From the NCBI RefSeq assembly GCF_003269425.1, contig NZ_CP030104.1, positions 3,443,001 to 3,507,000 on the forward strand: a DNA stretch of 64,000 nucleotides. The letters run 5' to 3'. The position numbers were made by a program, and so were the translations under genes. Below are positions 27,201-35,429 of the stretch, piece by piece (position 1 is the stretch's first letter; every line of letters begins with the position of its first letter). The DNA is from Flagellimonas maritima (GTDB lineage Bacteria; Bacteroidota; Bacteroidia; Flavobacteriales; Flavobacteriaceae). The notes under the pieces were generated by a model. It had not been told where the DNA came from and did not search any database. It worked only from the letters and a program-made list of their open reading frames with translations.

Positions 27201-28144
27201 GTTATAGGGTTTTCATACGAGAGGCTGTTATGCATTATTCTATTTTACATAATATAGATTATGATACAGATTTGTCTAATGTGTAAAACGGCTGATGCTT
27301 GCATTTGATATAATATCAGATATCGGGAGCAGCACTATATCGGCGATATTATGTCAAAGCCGTTTTACTGGAATGGTACTTAACGGCTGTAAGTCATAAT
27401 TCTATTATGTAAAATATCCCTCACGTTTATAGCTTTTATGCGAATTACCAACAGGGTCATCAAGCTGTTTTATTTACGTAGCTTTAATATTTCTACACAG
27501 AAAAAACTTTTTCGAAAATTTCAAATTCTTAGAAACCCCAGCGAGAAACCTTTCGTCTGTACTCATAATTAGTCGTTATGTAAAATTGCCGCACAGCCAA
27601 TCGCTCGATTGCTTTTTAAAAATAAACGCTTTATGGCGCTTATTTCTAAACACAATTTGCCAACGCTTGGCCAGCGCCAAAAAAAGCAAAACCTTTTAGA
27701 TTCTTTTCAAATATGCGATTTACGAGAAACTATCCAAAAATAAATTTTTCAGGAGATTCTCGACAGCTTGCCGCAACAGCTAAAAATTACTCTGCGAGAT
27801 AATTTCTTAGCCCTTGCTAACCTCTCGTCTTGTTTGAAGCTTTTCTTTAAGTACTTCTAACATTATGTCAAATAGACTTTCATCATTGTAACCTGTAAGC
27901 GTTTCTTTTATCTTTTTTTCTTGATAAAAAAAGAAATAAAAAAATCAAGGCTTACAGATAATTTTGGAAACAATGTACGGCTCAGTCGCTATATTTTAGG
28001 ATCCATTGTGACTTTTAAGACTGCTATAAGGTTTAAGAACCTTATAAAACTGTCAAGAAAAATAGTAACCAGCCCCCTAAAATATGGCCGCTCCCCTCGC
28101 CTATTGTTTTACCAAAATTCTCTTAGGCCAGACTCTAATTGCAG
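27201..28144. other. Gene-free left edge of the accessory island with repeat fragments
   Basis: About 940 bases with no convincing gene. It holds pieces related to the island repeats: a 26-base match (27348-27373) to 31906-31931, an AGCCGTT/AACGGCT inverted repeat at about 27357-27387, and three variants of a CATAATT...TTATGTAAAAT unit near 27227, 27393 and 27563. The 48-bp direct repeat lies at its right end. It looks like eroded cassette or repeat sequence. Confidence 0.55.
28082..28129 (+). repeat. 48-bp direct repeat, left copy
   Basis: Identical over 48 bases to 37845-37892 and in the same orientation; the flanking bases differ on both sides. Each copy ends in GGCC and lies just past the stop codon of a minus-strand gene (16 bases here, 27 at the right copy). 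The two bracket 9.7 kb of accessory genes, as expected for attachment sites or for traces of recombination. Confidence 0.95.
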
Positions 28145-31100
28145 TTAAGAATCATAGTCTTTATGAAGACCATTCCAATCTTCCAAATCGTAATGCACAT
28201 CATACTTATCTTTAAATTTTTCTTGAGGGTCTCTAATATCATTAGAAATCTCCAATAATTTTTGTTTACAAGATTCATTTTTGATTATGCCTTTTTCAAT
28301 TTGTCTTTTGATAGCATCAAAAATAATCCCAAGTCGCACGGGATGTTGGTCGGTCTGTTTTACCAATAACTCAACAAGTTTAGATTGTTCATCTTTATCA
28401 TCACAATCATCGATTTCATTAAGAATTCTAACCATTTCTTTATGACCATCAAGGTTAGGTATAATACTATTCCATAAATAGTTCTTATGCTCAAAAAATT
28501 CTATTAAATCTCTATTGTGAGTAGTTGTGGTAAATGCCTCAATATGCGCAATACAAAAGTTAAGAAAATCGATTTCCTTCCCTTTTTTCTCATAGCCATC
28601 TATCAATTCACCCACGAGAAATTTAGTATTGTGAAAATTACACGTACACTTCGAAATCATAATTAACAGTTCCAAGGCCAATCTGTCTGTATCTTGGTGG
28701 TTCTTTATCAAGTTTATCCAAAGTTCCTTCCACTTTTTACCCCATCGATGCTGTGTTGCCCCATTTACAATATCATTTAAATATTCTCGTAGAGTAATTA
28801 TAAATCCTTCAGAAATATTATTCTTTAAAATATATTTCAGGATTTTAGACCATTTTTCACCTGAATGATGGTAACCATACCACCATATCGGCTGGGGATG
28901 ACCAGAGAATATTGTTAATGCATCAATAAATAGGCTTGGATTCATTTTTTCTATAAAATCTTTTTTAGAATATTTAAAGTAGTTTTCTTTACCTAAAATA
29001 ATTGATTGTAGCTCCTTTGGCGGTTCGGAATAACCAGTTATCGCAACTGCTTTTATCCATCTTAAGTCTTTTCGTTCAGATTCAAGTAAACTATAAATCA
29101 CTTCTTTCTCCTCATTTGTAATCTTATCCCATCTTCCTAATAACCAACTAAGTGAATAAGTAATAAATCCTGTGTCATGAACTGAGAAAATTCTCTTAAA
29201 CAGAGTAAATCGAATATTAGGGGATTCCGCTGTAGTATCGACTAGAAAATCTATTATACCTAGCTCAAACCCATCGAATAAACGACGATGTAAATTTGCT
29301 TCTACATAATCGAATAGATTTGTAGCTATATTAAGTCCTTGCCCTGCTGTAACAAATGACCTTGAATCCTCCATTGTACTTGCGAACCTTGGTGTATGAG
29401 GGAACTTAACATTATGCGGAAATGTTTTAAGGAAATGTGGAAATAATTCTCCCCAAGTAAACCACGTTTTTATTTTGCCTTCAGCACTCAGTCTATCCCA
29501 ATCAATACTTTCTGGGCCATAGTCTATAGAAAAGGTTGTTAACAGGTTGCTAGCCCTAACGCAAAAAATGAAATTCTCTACAATGGTATTTCTGAAAAAA
29601 CTCAGGCATTTTTGATAAATCTCTTCTTCATAATTTGGCAAACCTTCGAAAAAACCCTTTAAAGCATTAAATAAAACAGATGGATGACGGTCTACCATGA
29701 TAGTTTCTCTTAAAGATTCATTTGCAGAATCTCCTTCTTTCAAGAAAAAAAGATAAGCCGCTAGATTCCGAATAAATACTTCGTTACTTCTTAAACTTAC
29801 TTCAATAAGACCAATATTAAGATTCCCTGTATATTTATTAAATTTTTCAAGTTTTAAGGCTTCCCAGATTTCTTCCAGACTAACATTTTGTTTGTTATCT
29901 ATGAGCGTACAAACCTCTTGATATCTTTCTTTTGACATTTCAACAAAATAGTTCCTAAGACCGCTTGAATTACCTGTTTTAATTGGTTCGTTTTCATGAA
30001 AATGAATTCCTGCCTTCTCATCCAAAGATTCCAGTCTATACATTATTTTCTCTTGAAATTCTTTTGCTTGAATATTTTTAAAATTATTTAAAAGGAATAG
30101 AAAACTTTCATCACCTACTTTCGGGAAAAAGCTGTCCTCGAATAATTTAAAGGCTTGTTCAACTATTTCTTCATGATGAGCAGGGTTTATATTGTTGTAA
30201 ATAAAGTCCAAAGATTTTGCGCCTACATGAGCCATTTCGATATTTAGACAAGTAAATATTTTAAAAATACTTGGAAGAATTTTTCTCTGTTGTGGAGTGC
30301 TCAGACCTTTAAATACATATTTGCCTATTTCTATATATTGAGGATGAGAAAAAACGTATTTGTCTTCTATAAATTTAATGTAACCTCGTTTTTCTAAAAA
30401 TGATAATTCTTCACTAAATTTTATATGACCATCATTCCCTGAGCTATAAGTTGGAAACTTAAAGTCATCACTTCGGTCTTCTACTAAAAATCTTCCATAA
30501 GCTGAAGAGTACTTTACAAGGCTTAACTCATTCTCGATATCCGATAATATATATGCAATGTCTCCATTAGACGCACCATTATAAGTATCTATAGACAAAC
30601 TAAGGAGTGATACAAGAATCCAAGTATTGTTAGGAATCTTGAGAATAGCTTCACTAAGTTCATGAGCATCAACCTGAGCAAGGTGTATAAGTTCAGCTTG
30701 AGTTTTAGTAGTTTCCTGTAATTCTTGAATATTTGAAAGATGAATTAACTGTCCAACTTGTAGGTTTATGCCTTTCGATAATGCTGCGGTCATAGACTGA
30801 ACATTTTCGGGTAGTACCCCAGTATCAGCACTAAATTTTGACCATATATTTATTAGAAAAACTGAATTAGAATTTGTTAAGTCGTTCCATTTATGACTGT
30901 TTAAATTATAATCAGATAATATTTTACTCCCTTTAATAGAAAATAAAGCTTCTTTTCTAGTAGTTACTACTATTTTGTTTTTAGGATTATGATTTTTTGC
31001 CAACTCTTGCAGTTTCCTAAATTCATTAGGGCTTTCATTTGCAAAATTATGACCAAAAGGGTCCTCAATCAAACAAATTCTTTTTTCCCCTTTAAGACTT

Positions 31101-31639
31101 AAAAAATTTTCAGCATCCCTGAAATTATCTACTCTTTTATAGTTAAAGCCCTTTTTAGCAAAATGTAAAGCTATTCTTTTAGCAATTTCTGATTTACCAC
31201 AAAACGATTCTCCAGTAAGTAAAAGAACATGGTTCTTTCGAATTATCTTTAATAATTCTTTATCAATTTTACGTTCGACATAAAATTCAGAAATCATAGG
31301 TTTATCATAAGCATTGTTGGAAGATGAATGTCTGAGTTTTGATTCTTTATGGTTCAGATACATAAGAACTCCGATGAATAAAATTATAAGCCCAAAAACC
31401 CATAAATTATCTGTGAACACAAAAATTTTAAGTAGTAATATAATTAAGCCACCAAAGTATTTGCCGGATAATTCGATAATATATACATAAAGTTGATTTA
31501 CATCTTCTCGAGCGAAGTATAAACCAAACTCAAGAAGAGCTCTAGAAATTAAATATCCAATTAAAAACCTATAACTACCACCTCTTAGAAAATTCCTTAA
31601 GACTGAAGGTAAATTGTTAAGTAAATTTTCTATCTGCAT
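28145..31639 (-). CDS. Membrane-anchored STAND NTPase (nSTAND3-like), probable defence protein
   Basis: A 1164-aa protein. Residues 22-95 hold two or three hydrophobic helices; the P-loop NTPase follows, with Walker A GESFCGKS (143-150), Walker B-type RICLIEDPFG (187-196) and a sensor-like VVTTRKE (224-230). The DPFG after Walker B is typical of the nSTAND3 group. A winged-helix-like part and a long helical-repeat C-terminus (about 500-1164) fit a sensor domain. STAND NTPases of this build act in antiphage defence, where the C-terminus senses and the N-terminus kills. Here the N-terminus would be a membrane-spanning effector. Single gene, AT-rich like its surroundings. Confidence 0.82.
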   Translation of the reverse strand: MQIENLLNNLPSVLRNFLRGGSYRFLIGYLISRALLEFGLYFAREDVNQLYVYIIELSGKYFGGLIILLLKIFVFTDNLWVFGLIILFIGVLMYLNHKESKLRHSSSNNAYDKPMISEFYVERKIDKELLKIIRKNHVLLLTGESFCGKSEIAKRIALHFAKKGFNYKRVDNFRDAENFLSLKGEKRICLIEDPFGHNFANESPNEFRKLQELAKNHNPKNKIVVTTRKEALFSIKGSKILSDYNLNSHKWNDLTNSNSVFLINIWSKFSADTGVLPENVQSMTAALSKGINLQVGQLIHLSNIQELQETTKTQAELIHLAQVDAHELSEAILKIPNNTWILVSLLSLSIDTYNGASNGDIAYILSDIENELSLVKYSSAYGRFLVEDRSDDFKFPTYSSGNDGHIKFSEELSFLEKRGYIKFIEDKYVFSHPQYIEIGKYVFKGLSTPQQRKILPSIFKIFTCLNIEMAHVGAKSLDFIYNNINPAHHEEIVEQAFKLFEDSFFPKVGDESFLFLLNNFKNIQAKEFQEKIMYRLESLDEKAGIHFHENEPIKTGNSSGLRNYFVEMSKERYQEVCTLIDNKQNVSLEEIWEALKLEKFNKYTGNLNIGLIEVSLRSNEVFIRNLAAYLFFLKEGDSANESLRETIMVDRHPSVLFNALKGFFEGLPNYEEEIYQKCLSFFRNTIVENFIFCVRASNLLTTFSIDYGPESIDWDRLSAEGKIKTWFTWGELFPHFLKTFPHNVKFPHTPRFASTMEDSRSFVTAGQGLNIATNLFDYVEANLHRRLFDGFELGIIDFLVDTTAESPNIRFTLFKRIFSVHDTGFITYSLSWLLGRWDKITNEEKEVIYSLLESERKDLRWIKAVAITGYSEPPKELQSIILGKENYFKYSKKDFIEKMNPSLFIDALTIFSGHPQPIWWYGYHHSGEKWSKILKYILKNNISEGFIITLREYLNDIVNGATQHRWGKKWKELWINLIKNHQDTDRLALELLIMISKCTCNFHNTKFLVGELIDGYEKKGKEIDFLNFCIAHIEAFTTTTHNRDLIEFFEHKNYLWNSIIPNLDGHKEMVRILNEIDDCDDKDEQSKLVELLVKQTDQHPVRLGIIFDAIKRQIEKGIIKNESCKQKLLEISNDIRDPQEKFKDKYDVHYDLEDWNGLHKDYDS

Positions 31640-31740
31640 TTTATAATAATAGTTAGTATCTAAGAATTTTCAAGATACAAATTTTAACAAGTATTGAATT
31701 ACATTAAACGACGAGATGGTAGTAAGTTTTTAGTTAATAA

Positions 31741-31980
31741 CCATTCCATACACATTACCACTTCGCTCCTATCGTCGCTTGGGCAAAGAGTATTCCATTA
31801 CCTTTTGTGAAGAAAGTTTTTAGAAAGAAAAAATCAATGAAATTATATAGAAACTTTCGCTTTTAACCAAAGCTCAAGTTACATAACGCGGAACATTATA
31901 GTACAATTATGTCAAAGCCGTTTTACTGGAAAGTTTGTTCATATTCGTAAGCTATAATTCTATTTTGACGTTATATCAAA
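31741..31980 (+). repeat. Island repeat family, copy 1
   Basis: About 240 bases that share blocks with 32641-32893, 34755-35060 and 42921-43014: an ACACATT start, CTCCTATCGTCG, a lysine-codon-like AAGTTTTTAGAAAGAAAAAA block, CCAAAGCTCAAGTTACATAACGC (also in copy 3, given here in two overlapping parts CCAAAGCTCAAG and GTTACATAACGC), and then a palindromic end. It separates the STAND gene from the parDE pair. Confidence 0.8.
31881..31977 (+). other. attC-like palindromic site 1
   Basis: ACATAAC at 31881-31887 pairs through ATAAC with GTTAT at 31970-31974, and ATTATAG at 31895-31901 pairs exactly with CTATAAT at 31952-31958. A variable centre of 50 bases lies between. Outer boxes ending in AAC and beginning with GTT, an inner pair of boxes and a variable centre are the plan of integron attC sites. 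No integrase gene is in the window. Confidence 0.5.
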
Positions 31981-32012
31981 TAGCGATAAGTATAAGTAAT
32001 TTGAACGAATTC

Positions 32013-32312
32013 CTAGCCGTTTTGAAGATTACGCTCATAGTCCATGCGCTGACTTAGCACTCTAAGAATAAAAATTTCACTTGCCATATGCAGATAAAAT
32101 ATGGTGTGTGCTTTATATGAGAATCTTTTCAAGTCAGTAATGAATTCGGATGCATCTCGACCTAAATCTATATTTTCGGCAAGTATTTCAAATGCTTCAT
32201 GCATACCATAAAAATACTTCTGCGCTTGGGGTAATCCAAATTTGTATATGCCAAACTCGTATAGTTCAGCCAAATCAATTTCAGCTTTGCCAGAAAGTTT
32301 ATAGCTGCCCAT
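32013..32312 (-). CDS. parE: ParE/RelE family toxin
   Basis: A 99-aa type II toxin: YKLSGKAEIDLAELYEFGIYKFG at the start (the KAEIDLAELYEFG part is typical of ParE), then a strand RFSYKAHTIFYLHM and the C-terminal EIFILRVLSQRMD. ParE toxins poison DNA gyrase. Its start overlaps the antitoxin gene by 14 bases. The pair is bounded by two attC-like sites, as are toxin-antitoxin cassettes in chromosomal integrons. A decayed second copy lies at 32904-33017. Confidence 0.93.
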   Translation of the reverse strand: MGSYKLSGKAEIDLAELYEFGIYKFGLPQAQKYFYGMHEAFEILAENIDLGRDASEFITDLKRFSYKAHTIFYLHMASEIFILRVLSQRMDYERNLQNG

Positions 32313-32556
32313 CTTGCCGCATTCGTGCTTCGACCTCCTTCATAATTTCAGGTAACGATTTGTCACTAATACCGCTTTCGAGACCTTCAACGAGTTTAGT
32401 TTTAAGTGAAAGGAGCGTGGCTTTGTTAGCTTGGTCTTGACGTACAAGGTTTCTTAAATATTCACTATCGTTAGTATACTCTCCAGCTTCAATTTGTGCT
32501 TTTATCCATTTATCCTGCTTTTCGGTAAAGGTTACCGTTTTTCGAACAGTTGCCAT
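32299..32556 (-). CDS. parD: ParD family antitoxin
   Basis: An 85-aa antitoxin with an N-terminal ribbon-helix-helix DNA-binding part (VRKTVTFTEKQDKWIKAQI, then GEYTNDSEYLRNLVR) and a C-terminal helix that would wrap the toxin. It precedes and overlaps parE, the standard order. The complex is expected to repress its own promoter, in the AT-rich 80 bases upstream of 32556. Confidence 0.93.
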   Translation of the reverse strand: MATVRKTVTFTEKQDKWIKAQIEAGEYTNDSEYLRNLVRQDQANKATLLSLKTKLVEGLESGISDKSLPEIMKEVEARMRQDGQL

Positions 32557-32640
32557 ATTATATTTGTTTAAATAATCATACTATTGGTGTAATTTAGCGA
32601 ATTCCAAAAAATCTTCCAAACAAATGGGCCTATTTTTAAG

Positions 32641-32893
32641 ATTCCAATTCTACACACATTTATTCATGGCCAGTTATTTTTCTTATAGGAATTCATGCAC
32701 CTCGTTTCTCGGTGTCATTCCCCTCCTACCGTCGGTCAGTTAATAAGTGTTCCCTTTCCTTTCGAGAAAAAGTTTTTAAAAGAAAAAATTTGCAGGGAAA
32801 TCGTGGAAGAAAACTTTGCTTTTCCCAAGCAAAGTTGCATAACGCAGAACATTATGTTTCAAAAACGAAACATAATTTGTTGTTATATCAAAT
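32641..32893 (+). repeat. Island repeat family, copy 2
   Basis: About 250 bases. The first half (CACACATTTATTCATGGCC, then TATAGGAATTCATGCAC and TTTCTCGGTGTCA) is nearly identical to 42921-43014; the second half matches copies 1 and 3 (AAGTTTTTAAAAGAAAAA, ATAACGCAGAACATTAT). It ends in the shortest and most perfect of the attC-like sites. It separates parDE from the propeller lipoprotein gene. Confidence 0.85.
32837..32889 (+). other. attC-like palindromic site 2
   Basis: GCATAAC at 32837-32843 and GTTAT at 32882-32886 form the outer boxes; ATTATGTTTC at 32851-32860 and GAAACATAAT at 32867-32876 form a perfect 10-bp inner stem around a 6-base loop. At 53 bases it is close to the shortest known attC lengths. 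The left arm shares ATAACGCAGAACATTAT with site 3. Confidence 0.55.
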
Positions 32894-32903
32894 CGCAGTT
32901 TGA

Positions 32904-33017
32904 AGATAAAATATAGCATGTACTTTATCAGGGAATCTTTTCAAATATTCAATGAATTCAGAGGCATCCTAACTTGGATTCATATTTTTGCAATTACGTC
33001 AAATACTGCGTGAATTA
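32904..33017 (-). pseudogene. Decayed parE fragment
   Basis: The stretch matches the inside of the intact parE gene (about 32092-32205) over roughly 110 bases, sharing AGATAAAATAT, TGAATTCxGAxGCATC and AATACTxCxTGxATxxA-type blocks at similar spacing. Stops interrupt the frame, and no antitoxin remnant is seen. It follows attC-like site 2 directly, just as intact parE follows site 1, so it is probably a dead cassette. Confidence 0.7.
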
Positions 33018-33053
33018 AACGAAAACACCTCCTCTTTCAGTAGTCGATATTAT

Positions 33054-34544
33054 TCAATGTTTAAACCTAACATAATATGGGGTAATCGTACTGCCTGTTT
33101 CGTACGTAAAACCTGCTGAAACCCATTCTTCAGGATTTGAACTTGAGCGTCTGGTTGTATGATAATGGCCATAATTAGTATAGCTTCTTGAGCTCAATCT
33201 GGGGTAATAGATAACAAAATCTCCCCATACACCAACTCCACTACTGGAATTGTATATGTCTCCGCCAAACGCCGTAATAATTCCTATTTGTCCTTTTCTA
33301 TTCGTTTCAAAATAAGGGTAAGCAAAAGCAAAGTCGGGGTTCCATATTTGCATTTGATTCACCAAACTCCATGATGAAGTATTAATTTCGGCAATTTGTA
33401 TGTGAGTTTGAGGAAAGTTGCTGTTATTAGATGCATTCCAAGCAAAAATCACATTGTTTTCCCTCACTGTTGCCGCCCTTACATAAGTTTTCCAAGACGC
33501 ATCAGTTAACCAATCATTACCATCAGCGGCAACAGAGGACATTGTATTATTGGGCCAGGAATTAATAGCTACATCTCGCCAGCTGTAGAAGTTTTCATTA
33601 TCACGCATACTATAAACTTTCATAGTACTATTGTCAGAATGACCTGCCCAAAATACAGCATTGGACCCATTTTGGGAAACATGAGACCAAAATGCATTTG
33701 TACTTCCGGTAAATTGATAGTTCACCGTTACACCAGCAGCAAGCTCTTGAAGAGGTACGCGAATCACATACCTATTCGAACCACCACCAATACTACTTGT
33801 CCAATACAAGAATTGGTTACCGAAACTCATGTCATTATAATCAAGGGTCCCAGCGGGAGCTAAAGCGTCATTTGTGAAGTCCCAATAGGTCCAGGAAGTC
33901 CCATTCGAGCTTATCACTTGTTGCGTTTTTTGAGCGGCTATTCGGATAGCATTTTGTCCACTTGACGTCCGATATTGTAACAGCCAAACGAAAATGTCGA
34001 ATTCTGAAACATATTGAAGTACCTGATCACAACAAAGACCTCCATAATCATTTGGGAAGATAGTAGTGGGGTTTACACTATTAAATGTTTGTCCGCCATC
34101 TAAAGATAACGACATCCAGGTATTTCCAGTAGTCATTATAGTTTGTCCATTCTCTGCTACACTAGGTTCAGGGAGCATAGCACTTATATTGGGAGCATCG
34201 TCAATTTCATCATACTCTTCAAAAGAAACGGCTTGGGTGGTACTATCATCATATTTGTCTACCTTGAATTCTTGATTCGATGGCTTGAGGTTACCACGAA
34301 TAGGACCATTAGGAACATAGTAGGGTTTTGTTTCTTCATTCAAACTATCAAATTCGATTTCATAAGCCGGGAATTTCCCACCCTCTACCGTTTTTGGGTC
34401 TATTTTTCCTGTGTTTAGAGGTTCCCGTGTTTCACAAACATCGCTGCCGGCACCATCGTCGGGCTTACTTTCTTTAGGGTTGCATTGAACGAACAATGAA
34501 ACCATTATTACTATTCCCAATAGGTATTTCACTTGATTTTTCAT
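33054..34544 (-). CDS. Propeller-like secreted lipoprotein, unrecognised
   Basis: A 496-aa lipoprotein with lipobox FVQC (cysteine at about residue 21) followed by an acidic linker. An Asp-box-like SLDGGQTF lies near residue 150, and the rest is rich in W, Y, G, S and N with repeated strands (FLYWTSS, NAVFWAGHSD, NVIFAWNASNNS), suggesting a BNR/sialidase-type beta propeller. No catalytic set can be assigned. It lies between attC-like sites 2 and 3, so it may be cassette-borne. The function is unknown. Confidence 0.75.
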   Translation of the reverse strand: MKNQVKYLLGIVIMVSLFVQCNPKESKPDDGAGSDVCETREPLNTGKIDPKTVEGGKFPAYEIEFDSLNEETKPYYVPNGPIRGNLKPSNQEFKVDKYDDSTTQAVSFEEYDEIDDAPNISAMLPEPSVAENGQTIMTTGNTWMSLSLDGGQTFNSVNPTTIFPNDYGGLCCDQVLQYVSEFDIFVWLLQYRTSSGQNAIRIAAQKTQQVISSNGTSWTYWDFTNDALAPAGTLDYNDMSFGNQFLYWTSSIGGGSNRYVIRVPLQELAAGVTVNYQFTGSTNAFWSHVSQNGSNAVFWAGHSDNSTMKVYSMRDNENFYSWRDVAINSWPNNTMSSVAADGNDWLTDASWKTYVRAATVRENNVIFAWNASNNSNFPQTHIQIAEINTSSWSLVNQMQIWNPDFAFAYPYFETNRKGQIGIITAFGGDIYNSSSGVGVWGDFVIYYPRLSSRSYTNYGHYHTTRRSSSNPEEWVSAGFTYETGSTITPYYVRFKH

Positions 34545-34754
34545 TTTACCGGATTTAACGATTAATAAATAAAATAATTGAGGGAAATAAATTGTAAAGA
34601 AGAAGAAGAGTATTTAAACCACTTCAAACTAAGATTGCTAAATAGGCTTTTAATTCTTGAAGCCAATTTAATCAAACTTTTCTTACCTAATTATTGAGAA
34701 TGTATGTCTGGTTAACAATTCTGTACGAATGGAATTTGAGATTTGTAGTAAAAT

Positions 34755-35060
34755 CCCATTCCACACACATTGCCCTCCCTCCTATCGTCGGTCAGTTAAT
34801 AAGAGTTTATTCATTGCTTGTTATTTGTTTTTTAAAGGAATTCATGAATCTAAAATGTGATTTGGCTAGTGCCTAATCTCATTCCTCGATTTCATTACCT
34901 TTTGCAGAGAGGTTTTTAAAAGAAAAATTAAATAGGGTATTTTACCAATTACTTTGCTTTTCCAAAGCTCAAGTTACATAACGCAGAACATTATAGTACA
35001 AACATTGTATTATGTAAAACACTATGGGGTATTTTGATAATGTTTTGGCAGTTATTTCAT
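34755..35060 (+). repeat. Island repeat family, copy 3
   Basis: About 300 bases, the longest copy. It opens with CCCATTCCACACACATT, has CCTCCTATCGTCGGTCAG and TTAATAAGAGTTTATTC, repeats a GAATTCATGAA block, then AGGTTTTTAAAAGAAAAATT, and ends in attC-like site 3. Several short reading frames in it are not conserved between copies and are not taken as genes. Confidence 0.8.
34976..35058 (+). other. attC-like palindromic site 3
   Basis: ACATAAC at 34976-34982 and GTTAT at 35051-35055 are the outer boxes; AACATTAT at 34987-34994 pairs exactly with ATAATGTT at 35037-35044. The centre differs in sequence and length from sites 1 and 2, while the outer and left inner boxes are the same, which is the behaviour expected of attC sites. 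Confidence 0.5.
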
Positions 35061-35096
35061 GTTAAATATTTATTTTCATAGAATACTTTTATTTCT

Positions 35097-35372
35097 ATGA
35101 TTAAAATTTTAACTAGCTATATAATCAACAAGCTTATTTCGGAAAATAGCTTGCAGGTTACTTATAGACTATTAACTATCTTAAATATCAATATCCCATT
35201 TAAACTTATAAAGTCAAGACTTTGTGGGCATCAGAACTACGGTACTCTTCTATCTATATATGAAACTTTTGAGTCCTTCGGATTAGAAGTCGATGCATCT
35301 ATTAATGAATCTAAAAAAATGAATAAATATAAAAAACCTTTTATTGCACAAATAAAGTATTGTCCAAACTAA
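35097..35372 (+). CDS. Short C39-peptidase-like domain, possibly a truncated gene
   Basis: A 91-aa frame. Its second half (GHQNYGTLLSIYETFESFGLEV, read as GHQNYGTLLSIYETF and FGLEV, then KKPFIAQIKY) resembles the N-terminal C39-like domain of the VKOR-type protein at 51105-52688 (HPDTPSLYAVSETLNFLKI, DNFIAFLKN), although the catalytic cysteine region is not clear. It stops just after the FIA strand, where that protein continues into its membrane part. It may be a truncated relic or a short stand-alone domain. A thioredoxin-like lipoprotein gene follows 57 bases later. Confidence 0.5.
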   Translation: MIKILTSYIINKLISENSLQVTYRLLTILNINIPFKLIKSRLCGHQNYGTLLSIYETFESFGLEVDASINESKKMNKYKKPFIAQIKYCPN

Positions 35373-35429
35373 TTTTGCAAATTAAACAATGAAATTCCTT
35401 TCAATCTACCTATTTTGTATCTTACTTTT

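Noticed and set aside
27201..28144. Possible CRISPR array or tRNA gene in the repeat-rich spacer
   Set aside because: The repeated units are few, unequal and unevenly spaced, and no cloverleaf can be drawn.
27921..28148. 75-codon plus-strand frame ending in the left 48-bp repeat
   Set aside because: Its last third is encoded by the repeat itself, the composition is lysine/leucine-rich low complexity, and no start signal or partner gene is seen.
32695..32916. Two short plus-strand frames in island repeat copy 2
   Set aside because: They run through the attC-like palindrome and are not kept in copies 1 and 3.
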